Source: Dehalococcoidia bacterium
GTDB lineage: Bacteria; Chloroflexota; Dehalococcoidia; Dehalococcoidales; Fen-1064
Length of the DNA: 64,000 nt
NCBI GenBank assembly: GCA_011170375.1
Contig: DUEV01000001.1
Span: forward strand, 186,001-250,000
Direction of reading: 5' to 3'
This document shows, in pieces, positions 1 to 9,896 of this stretch. Every line of letters begins with the position of its first letter. Position 1 is the first letter of the stretch. Under the pieces are notes generated by a model. The model ran no database searches. It was given only the letters and a program-made list of their open reading frames with translations, and was not told the origin of the DNA. Both the position numbers and the translations under genes were made by a program.

Positions 1-2
1 AC

Positions 3-632
3 TCGTTGGCCGTAGACGCTGGGAACTCTTCAGACCACGTGGAAAAATTCTACAGGGAGCTAAGAGAGCTGCAGCTAAGGCTGCCTGATTTTACTGTTAT
101 TACCCACTGGCACTGGGACCACACCTTTGCGATGCATTCTGTATCAGGTAAGACTGTGGCTGGCCATCTGACCAATAGAAAACTGAGTGAAGTGCAAAAA
201 TGGGAATGGACTGATGAAGCTATGGAGAAGCGGCTTCAGTCGGGTGAAGATATAGAGATATGCGACCGATGTATCAGGCTGGAATATCCCGACAGGAACA
301 AGATAAAAGTCGTTAGAGCCGATATCGAATTTGCCGGAGTAATCAACATCGACCTGGGAGGAGTCCATTGCGAAATCAAGGAATTCACTGCGACACATTC
401 CGATGACTCGGTATTAATCCATGTTCCGGAAGAAAGAGTCGTTTTCATAGGCGACGCGGAAGGCGGAGACTATTATCAAAACAAGGGAGAGTATGATAAA
501 GCACGATTGAAAGAAATGATAAGAGTGCTGGAAAAGATTGATGTTGATAGCTTTGTGTTGGGACATGATGGACCCCAGAGTAAACTGGAGGCCATAAGTT
601 ACCTTAGGGATGAGTTGGACAGACAAGATTGA
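3..632 (+). CDS. Metallo-beta-lactamase-fold hydrolase, probably 5'-truncated by the window edge
   Basis: TVITHWHWDHTFAMHS metal-binding motif and VFIGDAEGG / VLGHDGP; frame is open to the window start. Confidence 0.75.
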   Translation, partial: SLAVDAGNSSDHVEKFYRELRELQLRLPDFTVITHWHWDHTFAMHSVSGKTVAGHLTNRKLSEVQKWEWTDEAMEKRLQSGEDIEICDRCIRLEYPDRNKIKVVRADIEFAGVINIDLGGVHCEIKEFTATHSDDSVLIHVPEERVVFIGDAEGGDYYQNKGEYDKARLKEMIRVLEKIDVDSFVLGHDGPQSKLEAISYLRDELDRQD

Positions 633-715
633 TCAGCCGAAGGATTGGACAAAGGAAAAGAAAGGCCGTACCAAGAACTAATACCGCACCTACTATTCCC
701 GGAGTGTGAGAGAGC

Positions 716-1696
716 ATGCTTATTCGGGCAGTAACAATGGATGACTGTCAGACGTGGCTTAACTTGGCGCATGAATCGGACGAAATCGTTAGCCGGCTGA
801 TTCCCGATATTGCCACTTTTTATGACGGTTTTGATGATTATATGAAGGCAAAGATAAGGCAGAACGAAGCGTTCATGGCTGTAGATAGAATGTCGGAACG
901 GTGTCTGGGAATAGTCGCGTTCTCAAAAAGTCACAACCGGGTAACCTTCCTGGGGGTTTCCACCAATAGTGATTTTTATATAATTGGCTCAAAGCTTATG
1001 GAAGTTGCTCTAAACCAGCTAGATAACACCAAGGAAATATCGGTTACCGTATTAAAGTCCGATTCAGAACCAATAAAACAGGAGCGGGTTCTGTATGAAA
1101 GCCTCGGTTTTACTGAACATGATGGTTCGGTATTAGAGGCTGGCGTCCCGGCTTGCCTGATGAAGAGACCCCCGGTGCGAATAAACAAGACCGGGAGTTT
1201 TCATCATAATTATTCGACCTACGTTGCTTGGCAGTCTGAGGCCAAGTGCCCAGTCTGTAATAATAATGAACCGCGACCGCCTGATAGTTTGATGATAGAA
1301 CTCGAACACTCGTGGGTGGAGGCATCTATGCTGATGGCACAGGGTCTTCTGTGGGGGAAGTATACCGTTATCTCGAAAAAGCATTTTGTGGAGCTGCATG
1401 AGATGCCTCCTCAGGACCTGGTAGGTTTTATGACTGATGTTCAGAGGGTTGCGAAGGTGTTGAAGGAGGTATCTGGTGCCGTAAAAATAAACATGGAACT
1501 GCACGGAAATACTATCCCACATCTGCATGTTCATCTTTTCCCGAGGTATCTTGATGATTCGTTTCCGGGGCAGGCCATCGATTATACGAAAACAGCGCCA
1601 GTGCCGTATGAAAACAAGAAAGAGTTTGACTATTTTGTTGAACAGATGAAGCTTAAACTAGGTGTAACCAATAGGTCTTCGGATCGTGAAACCTGA
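716..1696 (+). CDS. GNAT-like N-terminal domain fused to HIT-family (histidine triad) C-terminal domain
   Basis: C-terminal IPHLHVHLFPR (HxHxH) HIT signature; N-terminal half ends in VLYESLGFTEHDG, typical of GNAT folds. Confidence 0.75.
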   Translation: MLIRAVTMDDCQTWLNLAHESDEIVSRLIPDIATFYDGFDDYMKAKIRQNEAFMAVDRMSERCLGIVAFSKSHNRVTFLGVSTNSDFYIIGSKLMEVALNQLDNTKEISVTVLKSDSEPIKQERVLYESLGFTEHDGSVLEAGVPACLMKRPPVRINKTGSFHHNYSTYVAWQSEAKCPVCNNNEPRPPDSLMIELEHSWVEASMLMAQGLLWGKYTVISKKHFVELHEMPPQDLVGFMTDVQRVAKVLKEVSGAVKINMELHGNTIPHLHVHLFPRYLDDSFPGQAIDYTKTAPVPYENKKEFDYFVEQMKLKLGVTNRSSDRET

Positions 1697-2025
1697 AGAA
1701 TTCATAGGGCAAAAAGTTCACATAGAAATAGACAGGCCGCTGGGTTCGGTCCATCCCGAGCATGATAATGTGTGGTTTTGTCTTAACTATGGATAATGTA
1801 CCCGGGGTACTGGGTAGAGATGGTGAGGAGCAGGATGCTTACCTCCTCGGTGTGTTCACCCCAGTGAATGCATATGATGGGATATGCATTGGTGTTATCA
1901 GGAGAGGCGATGAGAGTGACGACAAACTGGTGGTTGTTCCGGAAGGAGTCGAGTACACCGATGAGCAGATATTGGCACTCACCGAGTTTATCGAGAGATT
2001 CCATGATTCTTATTTGGTGAGGTAA
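1686..2025 (+). pseudogene. Inorganic-pyrophosphatase-like small protein, apparently frameshifted
   Basis: GTG at 1686 reads VKPEEFIGQKVHIEIDRPLGSVHPEHDNVWFCLNYG then TAA at 1794-1796; the +1 frame continues YVPGVLGRDGEEQDAYLLGVFTPV... to 2025. Confidence 0.6.
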
Positions 2026-2080
2026 TAGAAGGCGAATCTAATTATTTGACTGTTCATGCTCTTTACGTAGGGAGGAAGAC

Positions 2081-2758
2081 ATGCCGCAAGGAATAAGGAC
2101 TATCACTCTATCACTGCCGTTCAAGATGGGAAGTGTCAATTGCTACCTGATAGAAACCGATACCGGCTATGTTCTGACCGACACGGGGTGTTCGAAGAGG
2201 TACGCCGATCTTGAGAGAGAGCTTGAAAGAGCAGGTTGTAAGCCTGGTAATCTTCAAGTCATTATTCTAACACATGGAGATTTTGACCATACTGGCAATG
2301 CCGCCTATCTCCGTGAAAAGTTCGGTGCAAAAATAGCCATGCACGATGACGATGCAGGAATGGTCGAACGTAGAAATATGTTCTGGAACAGAAATAAATC
2401 CAATATCTTTATCAGAGTGATAACACCCATTCTCTTCGGGTTTGGCAAGTCGCAAAGATTTAGCCCCGATATATTCGTCGAGGACGGGTACGACCTCTCT
2501 GGATATGGTTTAGACGCCAGAGTCCTCCATATTCGGGGACACTCAAGGGGTTCAATAGGAATCCTGACGGCCGATGCTGGCCTGATTTGCGGCGACCTGT
2601 TTGAAAACACTGATAAACCAAGTCTCAATTCTATTATGGATGACGTAGCGGTGGCGAATGTCAGTGTTGAAAAACTACGCAAATTAAGTATAAAGAGAGT
2701 TTATCCCGGACACGGTGAGCCATTTCCCATGGAGGTACTTTTAGAAAACAACCGATGA
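2081..2758 (+). CDS. Metallo-beta-lactamase-fold hydrolase
   Basis: ILTHGDFDHTGNAAYLR, GHSRGSIGILTADAGLICGDL, YPGHGEP motifs. Confidence 0.85.
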   Translation: MPQGIRTITLSLPFKMGSVNCYLIETDTGYVLTDTGCSKRYADLERELERAGCKPGNLQVIILTHGDFDHTGNAAYLREKFGAKIAMHDDDAGMVERRNMFWNRNKSNIFIRVITPILFGFGKSQRFSPDIFVEDGYDLSGYGLDARVLHIRGHSRGSIGILTADAGLICGDLFENTDKPSLNSIMDDVAVANVSVEKLRKLSIKRVYPGHGEPFPMEVLLENNR

Positions 2759-2870
2759 CTCGTAGCAGAGGTTGCATGAAGGATTGCTTGCGGCAGGGAC
2801 AACTTGCCGCTTTTATGTTTTCTTCAATCTTCTTCGCTCTGGTCCGTCTAAAGAGAGGGGTAATTTAGTA

Positions 2871-3275
2871 GTGAATATAGTAGTAGGCATATTTCTGGTG
2901 CTGCACGGTCTGGTTCACCTGCTGTATTTCGGGCACGGCCGGAGACTCTTTGAGATTCGGCCCGGGCTGCTTTGGCCTGATGGCTCGTGGGCATTCTCAA
3001 AGCTTTTTGGGGATGAAAGGGCAAGATTGCTGGCGAGTATTTTATGCGTGCTGGCTGCTATCGTTTTTGTGGTCGAAGGTACAGGAATATTCGCAAAGCA
3101 GACTTGGTGGCATCCGGTGATTGCGGCTTCAGCTATATTCTCTGCAGTTATTTTCATTCTTTTCTGGGATGGCAAACGGCAAATGCTGGATGGCAAGGGA
3201 TTGTTTGCCATTCTTATTAACATGGCGATTCTGGTTGCATTTATCATACTGCAGTGGCCTGACTTGGGATTCTAG
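2871..3275 (+). CDS. Small multi-pass membrane protein
   Basis: GTG start at 2871 (VNIVVGIFLVLHGLVHLLYFGHG); about four hydrophobic helices; supplied ORF begins upstream at 2772. Confidence 0.55.
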   Translation: MNIVVGIFLVLHGLVHLLYFGHGRRLFEIRPGLLWPDGSWAFSKLFGDERARLLASILCVLAAIVFVVEGTGIFAKQTWWHPVIAASAIFSAVIFILFWDGKRQMLDGKGLFAILINMAILVAFIILQWPDLGF

Positions 3276-3591
3276 GGCGGGAATCTATCTATACAGAGTA
3301 CCTGACCACTCGCTGTCGGATTGGCGATGGCGGTGGGGGTGTTAATTGTCTGACAAACTTGGCGGCGCACTAAAGAAAGTGGCTGGACAGTCCCGGTCAA
3401 AAACGAGCCATATTTTTTCCCATCATTGTAAGATCGAGCTACTAGCCATTTGGGGTGGGCTGCAACTCCTGAAGGTATGTGTAATACTCAATTCGAGAGT
3501 AGCGTAGAGATTATCAAACAAGTATAATGACCTCGGCCAGTTTGTTAGGTGTGAATTAATTATCCTGTTACTGTAAATTAAGGGGGAAAGA

Positions 3592-4728
3592 ATGTCTGCC
3601 TTTGATGATTTGCAAAAGCATTACCGGCAGCGCGACCTAGCTGCCAGACAGTGGAAAAAGGAGGGAGGAAAGGTTGTCGGCTACTTCTGCGACAATGTTC
3701 CGGAAGAATTCATATTGGTAGCCGGTCTTTTCCCTCTCCGTCTCAGTGGCGATCCGTGGGGAGACACGGAGAGAATCGGAAATTATTCGGAGCAGGGAAA
3801 CGTTTTTTCCCGAGAGGGTTTTGTCGCTTCCATGCTTCACATGATTCTAAACGGGAAGTACGATTTTCTGGATTACCTGATTATACCGCACGCCAGAGAC
3901 TCTATTCACCGCCTGTATACCACCTTGATCAACCTGAAAGAGACCGACCCTACCTTAAAGATTCCGGAACTCAGTTATCTTGATAACCTTCATACCACGT
4001 TTTATTCGGCAGGAATTTATAATCGCGACCGCTGGTTTGGTCTTAAGAAGCAGCTAGAGGAATGGACAGACAAAGAGATCACGAACGAAAGGCTATCACA
4101 AGCCGTCGCTGTCACCAACGAAAGTAAGAGGTTACTGAAGGAGTTGGCCGCCCTCAGGGCCACTGACCCACCCCTTGTCTCCGGTGTGGATGCGCTCCAG
4201 ATCATCGGTTCATCCATGTTCATGCTTAAGGAAGAGCATAACAAACTGCTAAAAGAGTATCTTACCGGAGTAGGTCAGCTTCCAGCCAGAAACGGCGCCC
4301 GGTTGTTTGTCGAGGGTAGTCCCCTGGACAATCTGCAGTTTTATGAAATTATTGAGTCCTGCGGGGCAACGGTAGTTGCCGAGGATAACTGCTGGGGGAA
4401 CAGAATTTTTGATGTGCCAATAGACATGGCCTCTGACCCGTTGGAAGCCATCATCGACAGGTACAACAATAAAGCACCCTGTTCTCGGATGTATCCTCTG
4501 AGCCGCCGGATTGAGTATTGCCTGCGAAATGCTTTAGAGTCGAAGGCACAGGGGGTGATTTTCAATATTTACCGCTTTGATGATATACAGGCTTGGGAGA
4601 CACCCGACGAGATAAAGGAGCTGAAAGAAAAAGGAATACCCACCCTATATTTGAAGGATCAGCCGTACTTGATAGCTGAGCCTGAAGCCTTAAAAACTAA
4701 AATCGAGGAATTCGTCCAAGGTATCTGA
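3592..4728 (+). CDS. 2-hydroxyacyl-CoA dehydratase / benzoyl-CoA reductase (HgdB/HgdC, BcrB/BcrC)-like subunit
   Basis: Family-typical KVVGYFCDNVPEEFILVAGLFPLRLSG N-terminus; paired with a second family member downstream; RBS gggggaaag. Confidence 0.8.
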   Translation: MSAFDDLQKHYRQRDLAARQWKKEGGKVVGYFCDNVPEEFILVAGLFPLRLSGDPWGDTERIGNYSEQGNVFSREGFVASMLHMILNGKYDFLDYLIIPHARDSIHRLYTTLINLKETDPTLKIPELSYLDNLHTTFYSAGIYNRDRWFGLKKQLEEWTDKEITNERLSQAVAVTNESKRLLKELAALRATDPPLVSGVDALQIIGSSMFMLKEEHNKLLKEYLTGVGQLPARNGARLFVEGSPLDNLQFYEIIESCGATVVAEDNCWGNRIFDVPIDMASDPLEAIIDRYNNKAPCSRMYPLSRRIEYCLRNALESKAQGVIFNIYRFDDIQAWETPDEIKELKEKGIPTLYLKDQPYLIAEPEALKTKIEEFVQGI

Positions 4729-4766
4729 TAAGAGTAGATAATTCGCATCTTTATGAAGGAGGCAAT

Positions 4767-5978
4767 ATGGTGAGTGAACAAAGCAGCGGTAAGCAGTTGC
4801 GTATCACCAATGAGGTAAGAGCTTATCAGCGGGAGTGGATAGAGAAGACGAGACAGCGGGTGAGCGAGGGCGAGCCTTTTGCAATCTGCAATGGCGACGA
4901 CTGCGAGGAAATATTGAATGTCATGGACATACCGGTCATCGTCATCAACTACTGGCATGCCATTATTACGACGAAAAGAATGGCGGACTACTATCTCGAC
5001 ATATTGCGTGAGAGGGATTACCCCGCCACCGTTTTTTCCATGGGTCTGGCTGTGACTATGGACAACAAGCCAGACGTAGCACCGTGGGGAGGATTACCAA
5101 AACCCTCGATTATAATTGGCGGAGCACGGCAGGACACGGAGATGCGGATTATGGAGCTGTGGGCCAGGGAGTACGGCTGCATTTTCTGGCCCATGGAATT
5201 TGCCCTTTATCACGGGGTCGAGAAGGCGCCGCCTCCAGGCTGGTTTGAGAGGATGAGAGACCACTGGGATGAATTTGTCGACCCGCAAAAGCTGGATTAT
5301 CGGGTACAGGAACAGGAAAAGCTGATTCGGTACCTGGAGGTTTCAACAGGCAAGAAGTTCAGCCTGGAAAAATTAACGGAAGCCATGCAACTGGTCAACG
5401 AACAGATGGACTATTGGCGGATGGCGCGCGACCTGATAGCCAAGACATCGCCCAGCCCGGTGACCCTGCGGGACCAGCTTTCCATGTATCAGACGACGTG
5501 GCACCGGGGTACGCCACAGGGTCGCGATTTTCTCAAGGCTTATTACGAAGAGGTAAAAGAGCGGGTGGAAAACAGTGTAGCTGCCTGCCCTGAAGAGAAG
5601 ATCAGGCTGATGTGGGTGAACGCGCTGGGTACGCCCCCTCTTTGGGGAAGGTGGGCTGAAGAGAAGTATGGGGCCGTATGTGTTACCCACAACTATATGG
5701 GTATTGCCGTTGATTGTTATGCCCGGACTATCCAGAACAACGACCCTTTAAGGACCCTGGCTGCACGTTATATGCTGCTTTTTTGGACTACTCCCGACTG
5801 GATAGCGGCGCAAGCGAAGCATAGCAACTGCAAGGCGGCTGTTATGGTTGGCGGTCGCCGGTCCATAATGGCTTTCGAGAAAGCCGGCATACCCCTGGCA
5901 ACTATTCCTTCTGAACGCGATGACGAGGCGACAAGAGCCGCTCTTTCCGATTTTATTGAAACACGTCTATTGGCCTGA
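4767..5978 (+). CDS. 2-hydroxyacyl-CoA dehydratase / benzoyl-CoA reductase-like subunit
   Basis: Length and position, PFAICNGDDCEEILNVMDIPVIVINYWHAIITTKR, and FEKAGIPLATIPSERDD near the C-terminus. Confidence 0.75.
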   Translation: MVSEQSSGKQLRITNEVRAYQREWIEKTRQRVSEGEPFAICNGDDCEEILNVMDIPVIVINYWHAIITTKRMADYYLDILRERDYPATVFSMGLAVTMDNKPDVAPWGGLPKPSIIIGGARQDTEMRIMELWAREYGCIFWPMEFALYHGVEKAPPPGWFERMRDHWDEFVDPQKLDYRVQEQEKLIRYLEVSTGKKFSLEKLTEAMQLVNEQMDYWRMARDLIAKTSPSPVTLRDQLSMYQTTWHRGTPQGRDFLKAYYEEVKERVENSVAACPEEKIRLMWVNALGTPPLWGRWAEEKYGAVCVTHNYMGIAVDCYARTIQNNDPLRTLAARYMLLFWTTPDWIAAQAKHSNCKAAVMVGGRRSIMAFEKAGIPLATIPSERDDEATRAALSDFIETRLLA

Positions 5979-6033
5979 TTAAGCTGAACCTCGATTAAGT
6001 GATAACTGTGTATAAAGCAGGGAGGAAATAGGT

Positions 6034-7239
6034 ATGACCGGCATATTGGACGGAATACGTGTTGTTGAATTTGCTGCTATGGGCGGAGGTCCCCTGGCCG
6101 GGCTCCTTCTGGCGGATTTCGGTGCTGAGATAATCAAGATTGAGAATCCCGTAGGCGGCGACCCAAGCCGGATTATGTTCCAGCCTCGAGAACGCAAAAT
6201 ACCCCCGGAAAATCACAGCATCTTATACGAATTCAGCAATAGACATAAGAAGAGCGTCACCCTGAATCTATCCCACGAGAAGGGTCGGGAAATTGCCTAT
6301 AAACTCATCGGGACGGCAGATGCCTTTTTCAGCAATTATTTTCCCAGAACCCTCGAGAAAATGGGATTCGACTACGAAAATTTATCGAAAATCAATCCGA
6401 GAATTGTATATGTGACGTCCCCTGCCTTCGGGAAATACGGCCCGGACAGGGACAAGCAAGCCTACGATCCGATGGCCATGGCTAGATCAGGGATGCTGAT
6501 GGCTATCAGCGGGACTGCTGAACCGGGTTCAATGGTTCCCGGAGCTATGGCTGATATGATGGGGGGTACTTTCTTGGGCTTCGCTGTTATGTCGGGCGTA
6601 CTGGCTAGGGAACGCTACGGGATAGGACAGGAGATTGATTCCTCCCTGTTCGGTCCAATGCTGTGGGCTCAGTATCTGAATATATCTGGCTATCTCGCCG
6701 GGAATCCTTTGATGCGAAAAGTACCGAGAAACAGCACCTGGAACCCGATGTCTAACAGCTACAAATGCAAGGACGGGCAATGGATTTTCATCATATCACG
6801 TGACTGGTCTGAGTTATGCCGTGTTCTTCATCTTGAGGAGCTGGAAAAAGATCCCCGGTTTTCGGAAGAAGCATCTAGGGCGAAAAACCGCGGGGAGTTG
6901 ATCTCGATTCTGGATGAGGCGTTTGCTAAAAAGACCCGCGACGAGTGGATTGCCTATTTCAAGACTAGCCAAGCTAACGTGCTGTATGAAGTTATCAATA
7001 CAGTTCCCGATTTAGCCGATGACGTGCAAATATTGGCCAACGAATTAATACTGGAAGAAAATCATCCCGGTCTTGGACCCATTAAGATGTTGAAATTCCC
7101 TTTCAACTTCAGTAAAACACCGGTTGCGACTGCAAGGAATGCTGCCCCATCTCTCGGAGAGCATACGGAAGAGGTGCTCATGGAATTGGGTTATAGTTCG
7201 GAACAAATAGCTCAACTGAAGAATGAGAAGGTGATTTAG
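6034..7239 (+). CDS. CaiB/BaiF-family (class III) CoA-transferase
   Basis: MTGILDGIRVVEFAAMGGGPLAGLLLADFGAEIIKIENPVGGDPSR hallmark N-terminus. Confidence 0.92.
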   Translation: MTGILDGIRVVEFAAMGGGPLAGLLLADFGAEIIKIENPVGGDPSRIMFQPRERKIPPENHSILYEFSNRHKKSVTLNLSHEKGREIAYKLIGTADAFFSNYFPRTLEKMGFDYENLSKINPRIVYVTSPAFGKYGPDRDKQAYDPMAMARSGMLMAISGTAEPGSMVPGAMADMMGGTFLGFAVMSGVLARERYGIGQEIDSSLFGPMLWAQYLNISGYLAGNPLMRKVPRNSTWNPMSNSYKCKDGQWIFIISRDWSELCRVLHLEELEKDPRFSEEASRAKNRGELISILDEAFAKKTRDEWIAYFKTSQANVLYEVINTVPDLADDVQILANELILEENHPGLGPIKMLKFPFNFSKTPVATARNAAPSLGEHTEEVLMELGYSSEQIAQLKNEKVI

Positions 7240-7507
7240 CTTTTACTCATCCTGTGGCACACACCTCGAATGATAAGGTCTTTTAGTGACTATTTCTATG
7301 TCAATATCCAGACTGTGATCCAAGAGACAAAGCGGGGTTATCATAAGCCCTTGGTCACTGGTTCGAACCTCCCACTCCTCTTACTATCGGAGACTTCATT
7401 CTCTGGGGAGCATACTCTGCACATCGAAAAGTAATTCCTCAGTCGTAAGAAAAGCCGAAGGCAACCAATTGGCGGGTCCTAGCTCTCGCCAGTGATACGG
7501 GGGTCCA

Positions 7508-8938
7508 CTACGGTCGCTTAGACCAGCAGCAGTGTTTCGCCTTACGCCCGCTGCCACAGGGGCATGGATCGTTACGTCCGATGCCTTTCCAGCGAGCCAG
7601 CGATTCAGCGCGTAGTTCAGCCATGATGGTCTCGGGACTCAGCCCCCGTCTCTTTCGCTCAATGACCTGCTTTAACGGTTTTTCAGTGTGACCAAAGAAC
7701 TGTCGTAGGCCGCTGCAGAGGTAGTTGAGCCCAGGTTCACCATCCTCTGCCAACGCAAAACGGTTCTTAGGACACCCTCCATTGCATACCGTAAGCCATG
7801 AACAGGAGCGGCACTGTGCAGGAAGCCGATCTCGTTTGTCGTTGCCGAAGCGGCGCTGGGTCGGTGAGTCGGCGAGCGTGCTTAGGCGTGATGTCTCGAG
7901 GTCGCCAATACGGTGCTCGGGTGTCACAAAGTGATCGCACGAGTATACACTGCCGTCATGTTCAACGATGAGCGCCCGCCCGCAGGTCGGGGCCATCCAG
8001 CACAGGTTGGCGGTTCCTCCCGACCATACCAGCGACATCTCGGCGAATAACTGCACATCCAATCTTCCGAGGTCGTGGTGGATCCATTCGTCGAAGATCG
8101 TACAGAGGAAATGACCATACGCCTCGCCCGTCACAGACTCCGATGTCACCTGCCCGTCTGTTTCGCGCCGTACGATGGGTACAAATTGAATCCATCCGGT
8201 GTTGAGGTCCCTGAGTGCCCGGTAGACGCTGACGGGTTCGTTGGCTACTGCGGACGTCACCGCGCACAGCAGGTCGGGCTGGACACCATGGGCCTGCAGG
8301 CGGCGAACAGCCGCGACCGCGCGTTCATAGGTACCACGACCACTATGGTCCTTACGGTATGCATCGTGCAACCACTGTGTGCCATCTATACTCAGTCCCA
8401 CATCAAAGTGAGCATCTGCCAGAAACGAGCACCATTCATCGTCAAGAAGAATGCCGTTGGTCTGAAGGTTGTTCCAGCAAGTCCACCCCTGGGGGAGGTA
8501 GCGTTTCTGCAGTTCCACGGCATGTCGGTAGAAGTCAAGTCCGGCCAGCGTTGGTTCGCCACCATGCCATACAAACAGGACCACAGGCCCCGGGCTGGCC
8601 GCGATATACTGACGCACGTATGTCTCAAGTAGAGCATCCGACATTCGAAACCGATGTGGGTGTGAATAAAAATGTGCGGTATCGAGATAATAGCAGTAGC
8701 TGCACTCCAAGTTACAGGCCGGACCGACCGGTTTGGCCATAACAACGAACGGTTCACTAGCGGGTGTCGCCGCTCTCTGGACTTCCTCTGGCACGTTTTC
8801 TACCTTTCTTATGACACAATCGTCTCCGCCACAATAACAGTATGAGCCGGCGTTCCCGATTTCTTCGACTCCCGGTCCAATCCGATAGAAACGAATGAAA
8901 TACCTATCTGGTAACTGTTCTGTGTTGACCGGTAACAC
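7508..8938 (-). CDS. Radical SAM anaerobic sulfatase-maturase-like (anSME/SPASM) protein with C-terminal SEC-C motif
   Basis: CNLECSYCYYLD radical SAM motif; CRSCSWLTVCNGGCPKNRF SPASM-like cysteines; C-terminal GRNDPCPCGSGRKAKHCC. Confidence 0.9.
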   Translation of the reverse strand: MLPVNTEQLPDRYFIRFYRIGPGVEEIGNAGSYCYCGGDDCVIRKVENVPEEVQRAATPASEPFVVMAKPVGPACNLECSYCYYLDTAHFYSHPHRFRMSDALLETYVRQYIAASPGPVVLFVWHGGEPTLAGLDFYRHAVELQKRYLPQGWTCWNNLQTNGILLDDEWCSFLADAHFDVGLSIDGTQWLHDAYRKDHSGRGTYERAVAAVRRLQAHGVQPDLLCAVTSAVANEPVSVYRALRDLNTGWIQFVPIVRRETDGQVTSESVTGEAYGHFLCTIFDEWIHHDLGRLDVQLFAEMSLVWSGGTANLCWMAPTCGRALIVEHDGSVYSCDHFVTPEHRIGDLETSRLSTLADSPTQRRFGNDKRDRLPAQCRSCSWLTVCNGGCPKNRFALAEDGEPGLNYLCSGLRQFFGHTEKPLKQVIERKRRGLSPETIMAELRAESLARWKGIGRNDPCPCGSGRKAKHCCWSKRP

Positions 8939-8954
8939 CTGTCTCGGTTACAGG

Positions 8955-9722
8955 CTAACTCTGCAAATGCTCCCCGAAGAACTCAAAGACCTTATTCCAC
9001 GCGTCCATCGCCTGCTGCGGACGGTAGCGGTCCGTGTGATAATACCAGAACCCGTGCCCCGCTCCATCATAGCGATGGAATGTATAGTTCTTCCCGTATT
9101 TCTTAAGCTCTTCTTCGTGCTGGTTCACCTGCTCCGGCGAAGGGAACTGGTCGTCGTTGCCAAACAGCCCCAGAAGAGGGCACCCCAGTTTCTCGGTATA
9201 GTCAATAGGGGCAACAGGATTGGCCGGCGTCAGTTCTTCTTTTGAAGCGACTACCCTACCACCCCAACAGTCAACTGCGGCATCGAGACCTTCGATCCGG
9301 CACGCTGCCAGGAAGGTGTGGCGACCGCCAGAGCATGTACCTATAATTCCCACTTTGCCATTGGAGTAAGGCAGGTTTCTGAGGTAATTCATGGCACCTT
9401 CACAATCCCCCATCACGCTATCATCAGGAACACCCCCCGCAGCACGGACTTGGGCAGACACTTCCTCCGGTCTCCCGTATCCAAACCGGCAATAAATGTC
9501 GGGGCAGATAGCAAGATACCCGTGCTGTGAGAACCGTCTGGACGTTTCACGGTAGAACTCATCCCATCCAGGCATATGAGCTATCAGAATAACCCCGGGG
9601 AATGGTCCCTCTCCCAGCGGCCGTGAAAGATAAGCATGTATGAGATCACCGTTATGCCCTGCCATGGTGACTGTCTCAGCCAGCATCCCTTCGTACTCAT
9701 CTGTCCTGAGCTCGTTCCACAT
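8955..9722 (-). CDS. Dienelactone hydrolase family protein
   Basis: GIIGTCSGGRHTFLAAC nucleophile region, PLLGLFGNDDQFPSP, YDGAGHGFW. Confidence 0.88.
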   Translation of the reverse strand: MWNELRTDEYEGMLAETVTMAGHNGDLIHAYLSRPLGEGPFPGVILIAHMPGWDEFYRETSRRFSQHGYLAICPDIYCRFGYGRPEEVSAQVRAAGGVPDDSVMGDCEGAMNYLRNLPYSNGKVGIIGTCSGGRHTFLAACRIEGLDAAVDCWGGRVVASKEELTPANPVAPIDYTEKLGCPLLGLFGNDDQFPSPEQVNQHEEELKKYGKNYTFHRYDGAGHGFWYYHTDRYRPQQAMDAWNKVFEFFGEHLQS

Positions 9723-9896
9723 GGTTTCCCTCCCTAAATCATTATAAATATTTAAGTAGTAATAGGGGTCTTTCCGGTTGAGTTGATTTTACACCCACGG
9801 CAAATATGGCGCAAGGTATCCCAGCCTCAGGTCATTATGGGGCAACAATACTCGAGAATTTTCAGACTCATTCCTGGCCAATGAAAACTCATTTTG

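Noticed and set aside
7325-7385. tRNA-like 3' half (ggggttatcataagcccttggtcactggttcgaacctccc)
   Set aside because: T-loop-like TTCGAAC is present but the T-stem does not pair, and no D-arm or matching acceptor stem was found; at most a decayed fragment.
8075-8742. Plus-strand ORFs opposite the radical SAM gene
   Set aside because: Antisense shadow ORFs in a GC-rich coding region with no recognisable motifs; the minus-strand frame has strong family signatures.
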